A DNA stretch of 64,000 nt from the NCBI GenBank assembly GCA_036771835.1, contig DAIPGN010000013.1, forward strand, positions 13,330-77,329. The letters are read 5' to 3'. The DNA comes from UBA4877 sp002399285. Its GTDB lineage: Bacteria > Bacillota > Thermoanaerobacteria > Thermoanaerobacterales > UBA4877. The translations under genes and the position numbers were made by a program. Positions 8,477 to 16,173 of this stretch are shown one piece after another; the stretch's first letter is position 1, and the number at the start of each line of letters is the position of its first letter. Under the pieces are notes generated by a model that was not told where the DNA came from, made no database searches, and saw only the letters and a program-made list of their open reading frames with translations.

Positions 8477-8514
8477 AAGGTCCTTGATCCGGTATGGGCG
8501 GATCGAGGACCTTT
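8477..8514 (+). terminator. Intrinsic terminator of the MFS gene
   Basis: AAGGTCCTTGATCCG pairs with CGGATCGAGGACCTT around a 6-7 nt loop, followed by TTTAAT. It also lies 3' of the convergent minus-strand gene. Confidence 0.85.
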
Positions 8515-8532
8515 TAATAAATTTTACCGGAC

Positions 8533-9543
8533 TCAACTTATATATTTGCATATCTCCGAAATATCCTGCATTGTGAATATGTTATCCACCAGATCGTTTA
8601 GAGCTTTATCGTTGAGCTGCGATATTTTATCCGTATATTCGGCGGGTATATCTCCGAATTTCTTCTGCAGCAGCCTGATCACCAGATCGATCTTACCTTT
8701 GGCAATACCTTCTTCCCTACCCTGCTCTCTTCCCTCTTCTCTGCCTTGCTCCCTGCCTTCTTCCCTGCCTTGCTCCCTGCCTTCTTCCCTGCCGATCTCT
8801 TTATAGACTTTTGCCAGGTTACTGTCGTCCCATGTCAGTCCCACGTTATCACCCTCCTTACTTATAATATGTTTGACCTCTGTTTCAAACCTCAATGCCT
8901 CTTCCTTGGGGAGATACAATATATTGTCGATAAATATAAATAATTTCTCTATCTGAATTCTCGTATAGCCTTTCTTTACAAGCAGTCTTATTAGGTTTAC
9001 CTTATATTGGAATCTCTGATCTATGTCCTTTTTGCTCTTTATGACATACAAACCCGCCAATACGGCCAGTGAAAAAGGATTGCCGCTGAGCATCAGCTCG
9101 TTTTCATCCTGATCCAACAGTTTGTATGTATCGTATTCATAAATCAGCCGCGTGTTATAGAAGTCGTATTCGTATTTATCTGGTTTATAATCCTTGTTCT
9201 CATCGGTAAATATCGCAATGGCGCTTATCTTTTTCTGGTATTTGTCATATAGCCTGTAGAAGTAACGGAACATTCTTTCCGAAAATTCATTTTCTCTGTA
9301 TCCCTGCACTTCAATGTGTATCAATATCCACTTTTCTTCGCCATTATTGAGATAGACCTTGGCAAGCTTATCCGTATACATCTTTTCATTCTCGGATTTG
9401 TACATGAGTTTTGCCAATTCCTGATCTAAAAACTCGTAGCCCGCGGAAAAATCTATGACCTTATAGAGTTCGGGCATGAAGAAGCTGATAAATTCCTTAA
9501 ACAGATCCTCTATGATTCCCTTCCACAGTATATCATAATCCAT
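8533..9543 (-). CDS. Rpn/YhgA-type PD-(D/E)XK nuclease-family protein (recombination-promoting nuclease/putative transposase family)
   Basis: 336 aa. The N-terminal two thirds match the Rpn/COG5464 pattern: LWKGIIEDLFKEFISFFMPEL, then KVIDF, a nuclease core D...EKWILIHIEVQGYRENEFSERMFRYFYRLYDKY (the E-x-Q pair is the expected D/ExK-type catalytic segment), and SAIAIFTDE. Residues about 235-275 are a charged helix of GREEGREQ repeats, followed by a short helical tail. Rpn proteins are DNA endonucleases that can raise RecA-independent recombination; many genomes carry multiple copies. SD AGAGGTG precedes the ATG. It has its own promoter at 9574-9602. Whether it is an active nuclease cannot be judged here. 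Confidence 0.8.
   Translation of the reverse strand: MDYDILWKGIIEDLFKEFISFFMPELYKVIDFSAGYEFLDQELAKLMYKSENEKMYTDKLAKVYLNNGEEKWILIHIEVQGYRENEFSERMFRYFYRLYDKYQKKISAIAIFTDENKDYKPDKYEYDFYNTRLIYEYDTYKLLDQDENELMLSGNPFSLAVLAGLYVIKSKKDIDQRFQYKVNLIRLLVKKGYTRIQIEKLFIFIDNILYLPKEEALRFETEVKHIISKEGDNVGLTWDDSNLAKVYKEIGREEGREQGREEGREQGREEGREQGREEGIAKGKIDLVIRLLQKKFGDIPAEYTDKISQLNDKALNDLVDNIFTMQDISEICKYIS
8709..8793 (-). repeat. Tandem 24-bp repeat inside the Rpn-type gene
   Basis: Near-identical 24-bp units (each two 12-bp half units) encode GREEGREQ several times in succession. Such arrays can change length by slippage; every unit change of 24 bp keeps the frame, so the array would alter linker length rather than switch the gene off. 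Confidence 0.8.
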
Positions 9544-9573
9544 TTCTGCACCTCTTATTCAATTTTCAATTAA

Positions 9574-9602
9574 ATTATAACATTAGTTTAGCCATCAATC
9601 AA
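9574..9602 (-). promoter_or_regulatory. Promoter of the Rpn-type gene
   Basis: On the minus strand, TTGATT (9602-9597), 17-bp spacer, TATAAT (9579-9574), about 30 nt before the ATG at 9543. Confidence 0.7.
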
Positions 9603-9618
9603 TATGTGCCTTCGGCAT

Positions 9619-9645
9619 TCAGGCCGATGTCATTCTCGCGCAACC
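9619..9645 (-). repeat. Partial hairpin repeat, copy G
   Basis: CAGGCCGATGTCATTCTCG followed by CGCAACC matches, with two differences, the reverse complement of one half of the copy at 27.9 kb. Only one arm is left. Confidence 0.5.
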
Positions 9646-9746
9646 TGTACCTAAGATATGATTAGGAGGTGTAACATTTATGGTTTCTACGTCCTCAACG
9701 AGTGATATAATATACATAACAGACAGGACTGTGAGGAGGGAGATCT

Positions 9747-10112
9747 ATGGTGAGGGGCATAAGGGGAGCCACTACCTGCGAGAATACGGCCGTATCCATA
9801 GAAGAGGCCGTGACGGAGATGACCTCGTCAATGATGGAGCAAAACGAAGTTCATCCTGCGGACATTGCATGTGTGATATACTCGGCAACGCCGGACATAG
9901 ACGCCGCGTTTCCCGCCGCCTGTGCCAGGAAGTTGGGCCTTGATGATACGGCGCTCTTGGATGTGCGGGAAATGGATAAGCCGGGAGGTATCGGGCGCTG
10001 CATCCGGGCGCTGATGCTGGTCAATACCCAAAGGGCCCAGGATGAAATGAAGTTTATATATCTTAGGGACGCCGGGGTCTTGCGGCCGGATAAGGTCAAG
10101 CCGAGAGGGTGA
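9747..10112 (+). CDS. aroH: Chorismate mutase, monofunctional AroH type
   Basis: 121 aa, the normal length of the AroH class. It converts chorismate to prephenate for Phe and Tyr synthesis. The family pattern is complete: RGIRGATTCENT at the start (active-site Arg), YSATPDIDAAFPAACARKLG (residues about 48-68), the C/E region LDVREM, GRCIRAL, and the C-terminal YLRDAGVLRPD with a conserved Arg. SD GGAGGGAG lies a few nt before ATG 9747. TATAAT at 9705-9710 is a probable -10 box. It ends 4 nt before a radical SAM gene, so the two are co-transcribed although no functional link is obvious. Confidence 0.92.
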   Translation: MVRGIRGATTCENTAVSIEEAVTEMTSSMMEQNEVHPADIACVIYSATPDIDAAFPAACARKLGLDDTALLDVREMDKPGGIGRCIRALMLVNTQRAQDEMKFIYLRDAGVLRPDKVKPRG

Positions 10113-10116
10113 TATA

Positions 10117-11235
10117 ATGGATTCCTTTGAAAAACTGAAGATACTGGGCCAGGCCTCCAAGTACGACATGTGCGGCTGCGGCCGGCCCAACGAGGACGAC
10201 TACATAAAGAACGGCATATACAGGGTGCACACCCCCGACGGCATCTGCTCTATATTTAAGGTGCTGCTCACCAATAAGTGCCACCGGGACTGCGCCTACT
10301 GCATAAACAGGTTTGAAAACGATACTGAGAGGGTGTCCTTCACTCCCGACGAGTTGGCGAGGGTCTTCATGTCGGTAAAGAGGAGGCACTCCATCCAGGG
10401 ACTGTTCTTAAGCTCCGCCATCGACAAGAATCCCGACGAAAATATGGCCTCGCTGATAGACACAGCCAGGATATTGCGGACCAGGTACAGTTTTAAGGGG
10501 CATATCCATATGAAGGTCATGCCGGGAGCATCGGCCGCCGCTATAGAAGAGGCGGCAGGTGTGGCCAACCGGCTTTCGCTGAATGTGGAGGTCCCTTCGG
10601 AGAAGTATATGGGCAAGCTCACGAGGGCAAAGCGCTATGGCGAGATATTGAATGGAATGAGCGAGATAAAACGGCTAAAGGATAAGGGCGTCAAGGTCAC
10701 GCAGACGACGCAGTTCATAGTGGGAGCTGCGGGGGAGAGCGACAGGGAGATAGCGGACGAGGCCTTTGCCTTAAAGAAGGACTTCGGCCTGGCCCGGGTG
10801 TATTTCAGTGCCTTCCGCCCGGTGGAAGGGACGCCCATGGAGGGCAGGGAGGCCACGCCGCTCATGAGGGAGTACCGGTTGTATCAGGTAGACTATCTCT
10901 ACAGCCAGTACGGTTTTACGCCCAGAGACCTCTGTTATGAGGGTGACGGCAATCTGCCCATAGACAAGGACCCCAAGTATGTCTATGCGTTGAATCATCC
11001 CGAGCTCTATCCGGTGGAGATCAATGCGGCGGACTATGAGAGTCTGATACTCGTCCCCGGTATCGGACCTATATCTGCGAAGAGGATAGCGGGCAGCAGG
11101 AAGGCGCAGCCATACCATGATGCGGGCGAGCTGAAGGGCACGGGCGCGGTAATAAAAAGGGCCCTTCCGTTTATAACCATAAACGGAAGCAGCCCGGTAA
11201 TTCAGCAGCGGCCGGAGCAGCTGTCATTCCTGTGA
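10117..11235 (+). CDS. Putative DNA modification/repair radical SAM protein (TIGR03916-like)
   Basis: 372 aa. Near the N-terminus it has KYDMCGCGRPN and then the radical SAM motif C-x3-C-x2-C in LLTNKCHRDCAYCINR (residues about 50-65). LFLSSAIDKNPDENM and GHIHMKVMPGAS follow as in this family, and FGLARVYFSAFRPVEGTPME is characteristic. A C-terminal helix-hairpin-helix (LILVPGIGPISAKRIAGSRK) suggests DNA contact. The family is usually encoded next to a uracil-DNA-glycosylase-like partner; none is adjacent here. The preceding gene is aroH. The last about 25 codons contain a terminator belonging to the opposite strand, so the C-terminal tail may not be ancestral. Confidence 0.85.
   Translation: MDSFEKLKILGQASKYDMCGCGRPNEDDYIKNGIYRVHTPDGICSIFKVLLTNKCHRDCAYCINRFENDTERVSFTPDELARVFMSVKRRHSIQGLFLSSAIDKNPDENMASLIDTARILRTRYSFKGHIHMKVMPGASAAAIEEAAGVANRLSLNVEVPSEKYMGKLTRAKRYGEILNGMSEIKRLKDKGVKVTQTTQFIVGAAGESDREIADEAFALKKDFGLARVYFSAFRPVEGTPMEGREATPLMREYRLYQVDYLYSQYGFTPRDLCYEGDGNLPIDKDPKYVYALNHPELYPVEINAADYESLILVPGIGPISAKRIAGSRKAQPYHDAGELKGTGAVIKRALPFITINGSSPVIQQRPEQLSFL
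11151..11196 (-). terminator. Minus-strand terminator embedded in the radical SAM gene
   Basis: On the minus strand GGGCTGCTTCCGTTTAT pairs with ATAAACGGAAGGGCCC, followed by TTTTTATT. It terminates the convergent MFS gene, whose stop is at 11224, while lying within the last codons of the plus-strand gene. Confidence 0.8.
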
Positions 11236-12366
11236 AACGCTCAGACCGGTGCCGGCCGCAAGATAAGTGACCGAACCGATGGAAGCCAGCACGGCCAGAA
11301 GGATAAAAGAGTATGCCGGAGACAAAAGGGCCAGCTGCGACAACGTCAGGTTGAGTGCTATTCCGACGACGGAATACAGCAGCGAATAGACGGATAGTAC
11401 GGTAGCCCTGTTGTCGATTCTGACCGCCCTGTTTTTGATCACCTCCAAAACCGGCCACTGGAAGGCGACCGATGCGTTGATGAACACATAGGACAGGACG
11501 ACGGCGGGGATGCTGCCCGAATATGCGAAGACCGCAAAGCCCGCCGACACTATGGCCCCGGTGACGGTCAAAAAGGCCGTCTCGCCCATCCTCTTAGCTA
11601 TGTCGTATGACTTGACGGACATAAGGCATATCATCTGCGTCAGGGCGGCGATCATGCCTATTCCCTGCGTGTCTATGCCTATACCTATAAACCGTGGCTG
11701 ATTCAGGAAGACCAGGGCCTGGCCGGCCTGGCCCACGAGGCAGTACGCCAGTACCCTGACGAACGTCGGCCGGTCGGCGAATATAGCCGGCATATCGCTT
11801 AATTTGACAGGCTCTTTGCCGCCCTCCCCTCCGCGCACATCATGCAGGGAACAGGTAAGCAGCATCGCGGCAAAATAAGAGACGACGGTCATAAACGAAT
11901 TCAGGGAATACGAGTACGCGGCCATAAAACCTCCTGCAAACGACGCAATCACAAATCCCGCCGTGCTCGCCGCGGAATAGATGCCGAAATTCCTCCCGCT
12001 GTCGTTTTCGCCGGAGGATAGATAGATAAACGCCGAATCACATCCCGAAAGCCCCGTGATCGCCATGGCGCTCAATACCGCTTCCATGGCGAACAGAAAG
12101 AAGCCGCCGGCAAAGAAAAATGCGACCTTGGAGGCAAGGAACAGCGCGTTGGATATGAACAGCGTCTTTTTGTATCCTATCCTGTCCGCCACCCATCCCC
12201 ATGGGATCTCAAGGCCGGTCGAAACCAGACTGAAGACGATCTGAAGCAGGAAGATATCCGACATGGAGATCCCCCTGTCCAGCCGGTACAGCGTGGCGAT
12301 AGGTCCATAAAAGACGAGCCCCTGTAAAAAGGAGACCGCCGCCATTTTTGCTATGTTTCTATTCAA
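11224..12366 (-). CDS. MFS transporter
   Basis: About 380 aa with 12 hydrophobic segments. The loop GWVADRIGYKKTLF after TM2 is the MFS signature, and FLQGLVFYGPIATLYRLDRGISMSDIFLLQ forms TM1 and its loop. The open frame extends to 12516, but the sequence upstream is not protein-like; a TTG at 12366 (MNRNIAKMAAVSFLQG) is preceded by GGTGGGG at good distance and is chosen. Probably an exporter of unknown substrate. Its 3' end overlaps the convergent radical SAM gene by 12 bp. Confidence 0.8.
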   Translation of the reverse strand: MNRNIAKMAAVSFLQGLVFYGPIATLYRLDRGISMSDIFLLQIVFSLVSTGLEIPWGWVADRIGYKKTLFISNALFLASKVAFFFAGGFFLFAMEAVLSAMAITGLSGCDSAFIYLSSGENDSGRNFGIYSAASTAGFVIASFAGGFMAAYSYSLNSFMTVVSYFAAMLLTCSLHDVRGGEGGKEPVKLSDMPAIFADRPTFVRVLAYCLVGQAGQALVFLNQPRFIGIGIDTQGIGMIAALTQMICLMSVKSYDIAKRMGETAFLTVTGAIVSAGFAVFAYSGSIPAVVLSYVFINASVAFQWPVLEVIKNRAVRIDNRATVLSVYSLLYSVVGIALNLTLSQLALLSPAYSFILLAVLASIGSVTYLAAGTGLSVSQE

Positions 12367-12470
12367 TTTATCACCCCACCATATTAATTCTGTACGGTGG
12401 GCATTTTTAAATCGGCATGATCGCATTTCCCCCTGTATATTTATCTCATTATAACATACGCTGCGGCGTA

Positions 12471-12500
12471 TTGGATAGAATATATAAGCCGTGATATAAT
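12471..12500 (+). promoter_or_regulatory. Promoter for the betaine-type SBP gene
   Basis: TTGGAT (12471-12476), 18-bp spacer, TATAAT (12495-12500), about 40 nt before the ATG. Confidence 0.6.
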
Positions 12501-12542
12501 TATAAATATTCGGCAAAGGCCGATTAGGGAGAAGGCGTTTAT

Positions 12543-13445
12543 ATGGCGAAAAGATATGCGGCGCTGCTGCTGATTATCACAGCGGTACTTACCGCAGGAT
12601 GCTCGGGTAGGACGGCCAAGCAGGGCGATACCATTGTCGTGGGCTCTAAGAACTTTACCGAACAGCTCATCGTCGGCAATATGGCCGCCGATCTGATCGA
12701 AGCAAATACAAACCTGAATGTGGACAGGAAGCTCAATCTGGGCGGCACGGTAGCCTTCGACGCGCTGAAAAACGGCGGCGCCAAAGACGGCATAGACGTA
12801 TACGTGGAATATACCGGCACCGGACTGGTGGCGATATTGGATGAACAGCCCACCGCAGACCCCGGCGAGGCTTACGACAAGGTTAAGAAGGGCTTCGCGG
12901 AGAAATACGGCCTGGCCTGGCTGCAGCCTTGGGGATTCAACAACACATGGGCCATAGCGGTAAAACGGGATTTTGCGCAAAAAAACGATCTGCACACCAT
13001 AACCGACCTGGCCGGAATATCACAGGGTCTGGTATTCGGATGTTCGGTGGAATTTCCCGAGAGAGAGGACGGACTTCCGGGACTGGAAAAGACATACGGT
13101 CTTAAATTTAAAAACGTAAACGCCATGGACCCCGGCCTGCGCTACAAGGCGATAGACAGCGGAGCTTCCCAGGCGATGGATGCCTACACGACCGACGGAC
13201 TGCTGGTATCGCACAAACTCGCTGTTTTGGAGGACGACAAACACTTTTTCCCTCCATACTATGCTGCTCCCATTATAAGGGAAGACGTGCTTAAAAAGCA
13301 CCCCGAGCTTGAAGGCGTACTTGATAAACTGGCGGGCAAGATCGACGACAAGACCATGCAGCAGCTGAATTACCAGGTCGACGAGGAGGGCAAGGACCCC
13401 GCCGACGTCTCCAGGGAGTTTTTGAAGTCGCGGGGGCTTATATAA
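12543..13445 (+). CDS. Glycine betaine/choline-type substrate-binding lipoprotein (OpuCC/OsmF family)
   Basis: 300 aa with a lipoprotein signal peptide (lipobox LTAGC, Cys at about 20). The mature part has the OpuAC fold hallmarks: VVGSKNFTEQLIVGNMAADLIE, LGGTVAFDALKNGGIDVYVEYTGTG (residues about 60-95), GFNNTWAIAVKRDFA and YTTDGLL. In the OpuC system such proteins hand compatible solutes to an ABC permease. Here the gene is alone: the neighbours are an MFS exporter and a peptidase, with no ATPase or permease, so it must work with components encoded elsewhere or do something else. SD GGGAGAAGG. Confidence 0.85.
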   Translation: MAKRYAALLLIITAVLTAGCSGRTAKQGDTIVVGSKNFTEQLIVGNMAADLIEANTNLNVDRKLNLGGTVAFDALKNGGAKDGIDVYVEYTGTGLVAILDEQPTADPGEAYDKVKKGFAEKYGLAWLQPWGFNNTWAIAVKRDFAQKNDLHTITDLAGISQGLVFGCSVEFPEREDGLPGLEKTYGLKFKNVNAMDPGLRYKAIDSGASQAMDAYTTDGLLVSHKLAVLEDDKHFFPPYYAAPIIREDVLKKHPELEGVLDKLAGKIDDKTMQQLNYQVDEEGKDPADVSREFLKSRGLI

Positions 13446-13473
13446 CTTGGCAAATATATGAGGGGGCGAGATC

Positions 13474-14097
13474 ATGTCTAAAATCTTGTTGACGGGTTTT
13501 GGGCCGTTCGGGGGGCAAGAGATAAATCCCTCCGGGCTGGCGGCAGAAAAGCTGAAAGGTAAAAATATCGGCGGGCTGGAGGTGGTCGTGGGGATCATTC
13601 CGGTAGTGACAAGGAAATGCATAGCCGATACGATAAAACTTATTGAAGAGCATCATCCGGCGGCCGTGCTGAATATCGGCCAGGCCGGCGGCAGGATGGA
13701 GATAAGCATAGAAAAGGTCGCCGTCAACATAAGGGATTACAGGATACCCGACAACGAGGGCAATCAGCCGAGAAATGCTCCCGTCGTCGAGGACGGGCCT
13801 GATGCGTATTTCGCAACCATTCCCATAGAAAAGATCGCCGGCAAAATGGTGGAGGATGCGGTGCCGGCTTCGGTGTCGTACACCGCGGGTACCTACTGCT
13901 GCAACGAGGTCTTTTATGGAGTGTCCCATTATATACATAGGAATGACCTCAAAATATCCAACGGGTTCATCCACATCCCGTTTATACCGCAGCAGGCGGC
14001 GGGAGCCAAACCGCCCCGGCCGAGTCTTTCCTTAGATACCATGGTAATCGGACTTGAAACGGCTATAGAGACCATTGCCGAATATCTAAATCAATGA
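13474..14097 (+). CDS. pcp: Pyrrolidone-carboxylate peptidase (pyroglutamyl peptidase I)
   Basis: 207 aa, family-normal. It removes N-terminal pyroglutamate from peptides in the cytosol. The opening ILLTGFGPFGGQEINPS is diagnostic. The catalytic triad of C15 peptidases is visible: Glu in the GGRMEISIEKVAVN region, Cys in SYTAGTYCCNEVFYG, and His in FIHIPFIPQQ. It begins 29 nt after the betaine-type SBP stop with its own SD (GAGGGGGCGA region) and may be co-transcribed with it. Confidence 0.93.
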   Translation: MSKILLTGFGPFGGQEINPSGLAAEKLKGKNIGGLEVVVGIIPVVTRKCIADTIKLIEEHHPAAVLNIGQAGGRMEISIEKVAVNIRDYRIPDNEGNQPRNAPVVEDGPDAYFATIPIEKIAGKMVEDAVPASVSYTAGTYCCNEVFYGVSHYIHRNDLKISNGFIHIPFIPQQAAGAKPPRPSLSLDTMVIGLETAIETIAEYLNQ

Positions 14098-14191
14098 AGC
14101 TGATTTTGTTTTTATAGTTTATATGACCGGGAATATTTGCCATTATCTACTTAGCTATACATAAGTGTTTTTAAGGGGGATGAGACGTTAA

Positions 14192-15103
14192 ATGGGCTGG
14201 ATGATCATAGGTACCTGGAGAATGGCCCTGGAGGGAATTGCAAAGTCTGCGGAAATGTTGGAGAACGGCGGCAGCGCTGGGGATTGTGTGGAAAACGCAA
14301 TAAAAATGGTCGAAGACTGCCCGTATTACGAATCGGTCGGCTGCGGCGGCCTTCCCAATGAAAATGGGGAAGTGGAGCTCGACGCCGGCTATATGGACGG
14401 AGATAGTTTATCTTTTGGAGCGGTTGGAGGTATCAGGGATTTTAAAAACCCTGTCAGTATAGCCAGAAGGCTGAGCCAGGAAAAGGTCAATTGTTTTTTG
14501 ACCGGCAGCGGAGCCGAAGAGTTTGCGCATAGATCCGGGTTTGAGAGAAAGAATATGCTCACCGAAAGCGCGGCCATGCGTTATAGGAATAAACTGAACG
14601 AGACCGGCAGGGATCTGATCCCCTATGAAGGTCATGATACGGTGGGAGTCGTGGCTCTGGACAAAAATCATTCGGTGGCGTGCGGAACCTCCACCAGCGG
14701 CCTGTTTATGAAGAGGCGGGGCAGATTGGGCGATTCCCCGGTCTGCGGTCCCGGATTTTATGCGGACAGCAGGGTGGGAGGATGCGTTGCCACCGGGCTG
14801 GGCGAGGATATAATGAAGGGGTGCGTTTCGTATGAGGCGGTCAGATTGATGGAGGAAGGGCACAGCCCTCAGGACGCTGCGGATATAGCCGTATCGAAAC
14901 TCTGCGGACGGTTTGCGGAAAGACACAGGGAGATCGGAGACGTTTCCGTTGTTTGTTTAAATAATAGGGGCGAATTCGGTGCGGCCACCAACATAGGCGA
15001 GTTCTCCTTTGCAGCCGCAGCCGAAGGCCTGCCGCCGGCCGTGTATGTCTGCTCGGTCAGGGACGGCAGGACGGTCTACGAAGCGGAAGCTCGGAATATT
15101 TGA
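14192..15103 (+). CDS. N4-(beta-N-acetylglucosaminyl)-L-asparaginase family protein (glycosylasparaginase)
   Basis: 303 aa, Ntn-hydrolase of the asparaginase_2 family. The self-cleavage site and catalytic nucleophile are in YEGHDTVGVVALD (HDT, Thr at about residue 151), separating alpha and beta chains. Downstream GTSTSG, RRGRLGDSPVCGPGFYAD and ATGLGEDIMKG are the expected substrate-binding blocks. It hydrolyses the GlcNAc-Asn bond or related isoaspartyl/asparagine derivatives; which one is not decidable. No signal peptide, so cytosolic. SD AAGGGGGATGAG before ATG 14192. The preceding pcp gene also trims peptides. Confidence 0.88.
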   Translation: MGWMIIGTWRMALEGIAKSAEMLENGGSAGDCVENAIKMVEDCPYYESVGCGGLPNENGEVELDAGYMDGDSLSFGAVGGIRDFKNPVSIARRLSQEKVNCFLTGSGAEEFAHRSGFERKNMLTESAAMRYRNKLNETGRDLIPYEGHDTVGVVALDKNHSVACGTSTSGLFMKRRGRLGDSPVCGPGFYADSRVGGCVATGLGEDIMKGCVSYEAVRLMEEGHSPQDAADIAVSKLCGRFAERHREIGDVSVVCLNNRGEFGAATNIGEFSFAAAAEGLPPAVYVCSVRDGRTVYEAEARNI

Positions 15104-15156
15104 CTGGGAGTCTTGGATAGGTATTATGAGGAAGGGCTGGAAGAGATATGATAATA

Positions 15157-15185
15157 GTACCCCGGTGGTCTCGCCGGGGTATATT
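15157..15185. terminator. Hairpin between convergent genes
   Basis: ACCCCGG (15159-15165) pairs with CCGGGGT (15174-15180), flanked by T/A-rich sequence on both sides (ATATTTAT on the plus strand). Serves the glycosylasparaginase gene and the convergent MBL gene. Confidence 0.6.
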
Positions 15186-15192
15186 TATACCA

Positions 15193-15954
15193 TCATAATC
15201 GGACAGCCCAATCACCGTAATCAAAGGTGCCGCTGCCATGATGCAATTTACCGCCGGCATTCAGCCGGCGCAAAGCGTCGCGCATACGTATCAGGATCTC
15301 CGGTTGAATGTCTAAGCTGTGATGGCCCGGAAACACTCTTTCCACGGGCAATGCGGATATTTTCTCCAGCGACGCAAGATACGCCTGCGGGTCGGTGGAA
15401 GGGTAGTATGCGAACAGTGTGCCCTTGTAGACGAGATCGCCGGTAAACAGGTATCCGCGCTGCGGTTCCCAAAAGCATAGATGTCCCGGAGAGTGCCCGG
15501 GCGTATGCAGTGCGGTGATCACGCGTCCGCCCAGGTCGATGGCGTCGCCGTCCTGCAGTATGCGCGAAGGTACTCCGCGAAAGAGCTGATAAGTGCTGAC
15601 GTCATAACCCTCCGGCGCATCGCAGCGGTCTATGACCATGCTCCGGACGGTATCCAGCGTAAGTGGAAATTGGCCGTTCAGCCAGTCCAATTCCGCCTCA
15701 TGGGCGCAGAAATCCGGGTAGTATTCGAGTCCGCCGATATGATCCCAATGGATATGCGTGGCCGCGGCGGTCACCGGCTTGCCGGTCAGCTTTTTCACTT
15801 CTTGGGAGATATTGCGGATGCCAAGCCCGGTGTCGATGAGCAGGCAGCGTTCCTCACCTTCCAACAGGTAGCAGTGGGTCTCCTCCCAATGGCGGTATTC
15901 GCTTATTATGTGGGTATCGGGATCGATTTGATCGACTGTAAACCATTTTTCCAT
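15193..15954 (-). CDS. MBL-fold metallo-hydrolase
   Basis: 253 aa starting at ATG 15954 (MEKWFTVDQI) after AAAGGAGTGATC; the open frame runs further upstream to 15996 but without a ribosome site. The metallo-beta-lactamase signature T-H-I-H-W-D-H at residues about 69-75, HTPGHSPGH, the metal-bridging Asp in LFTGDLVY and the final His in VFPGHHSLD give a complete dinuclear zinc site. This is the glyoxalase-II-like subgroup of hydrolases, whose substrates range from thioesters to lactones; the substrate here is unknown. Single gene. Confidence 0.85.
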   Translation of the reverse strand: MEKWFTVDQIDPDTHIISEYRHWEETHCYLLEGEERCLLIDTGLGIRNISQEVKKLTGKPVTAAATHIHWDHIGGLEYYPDFCAHEAELDWLNGQFPLTLDTVRSMVIDRCDAPEGYDVSTYQLFRGVPSRILQDGDAIDLGGRVITALHTPGHSPGHLCFWEPQRGYLFTGDLVYKGTLFAYYPSTDPQAYLASLEKISALPVERVFPGHHSLDIQPEILIRMRDALRRLNAGGKLHHGSGTFDYGDWAVRL

Positions 15955-15996
15955 TTTGATCACTCCTTTCGCGGGGTGTGAGGCAAGTTTACCCAA

Positions 15997-16025
15997 GCGG
16001 CAATTAAGTTATACAAAATTGCCGC
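15997..16025. other. Inverted repeat upstream of the MBL gene
   Basis: GCGGCAATT (15997-16005) and AATTGCCGC (16017-16025) are perfect 9-bp arms. The position, about 45 bp before the MBL start, fits an operator or the end of another hairpin element; no T-run follows. Confidence 0.4.
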
Positions 16026-16089
16026 TGCGTATCCGATCATGCCCAAACCACGTTATTGCCTTTGCATATGGCTGCAGAGGTATATTTGC

Positions 16090-16111
16090 GGCAGGCTTCA
16101 TGAAGCCTGCC
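16090..16111. repeat. Perfect 22-bp palindrome
   Basis: GGCAGGCTTCA followed directly by its reverse complement. It lies between pyrD and the MBL gene, next to a hairpin repeat. Without a T-run it is not a standard terminator. Confidence 0.6.
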
Positions 16112-16124
16112 ATCATGTTACGAG

Positions 16125-16168
16125 TCGCAGACAAACTGTCAGGCCGTGACTTGATCGTCGGCCTGGGT
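16125..16168 (+). repeat. Intergenic hairpin repeat, short copy D
   Basis: GCAGACAAACTGTCAGGCCG then TGACTTGATCGTCGGCCTG. The CAGGCCG / CGGCCTG arms pair, but the inner GCAATTTCGCGGTTGC hairpin of other copies is missing. Confidence 0.6.
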
Positions 16169-16173
16169 AAATA

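Noticed and set aside
9680..9943. An 87-codon plus-strand frame with an excellent SD (TTAGGAGGTG) overlapping aroH in another frame
   Set aside because: Its main part is simply the shifted aroH sequence, and the predicted product has no family-like features. The SD may belong to a short leader or be a remnant; not listed as a gene.
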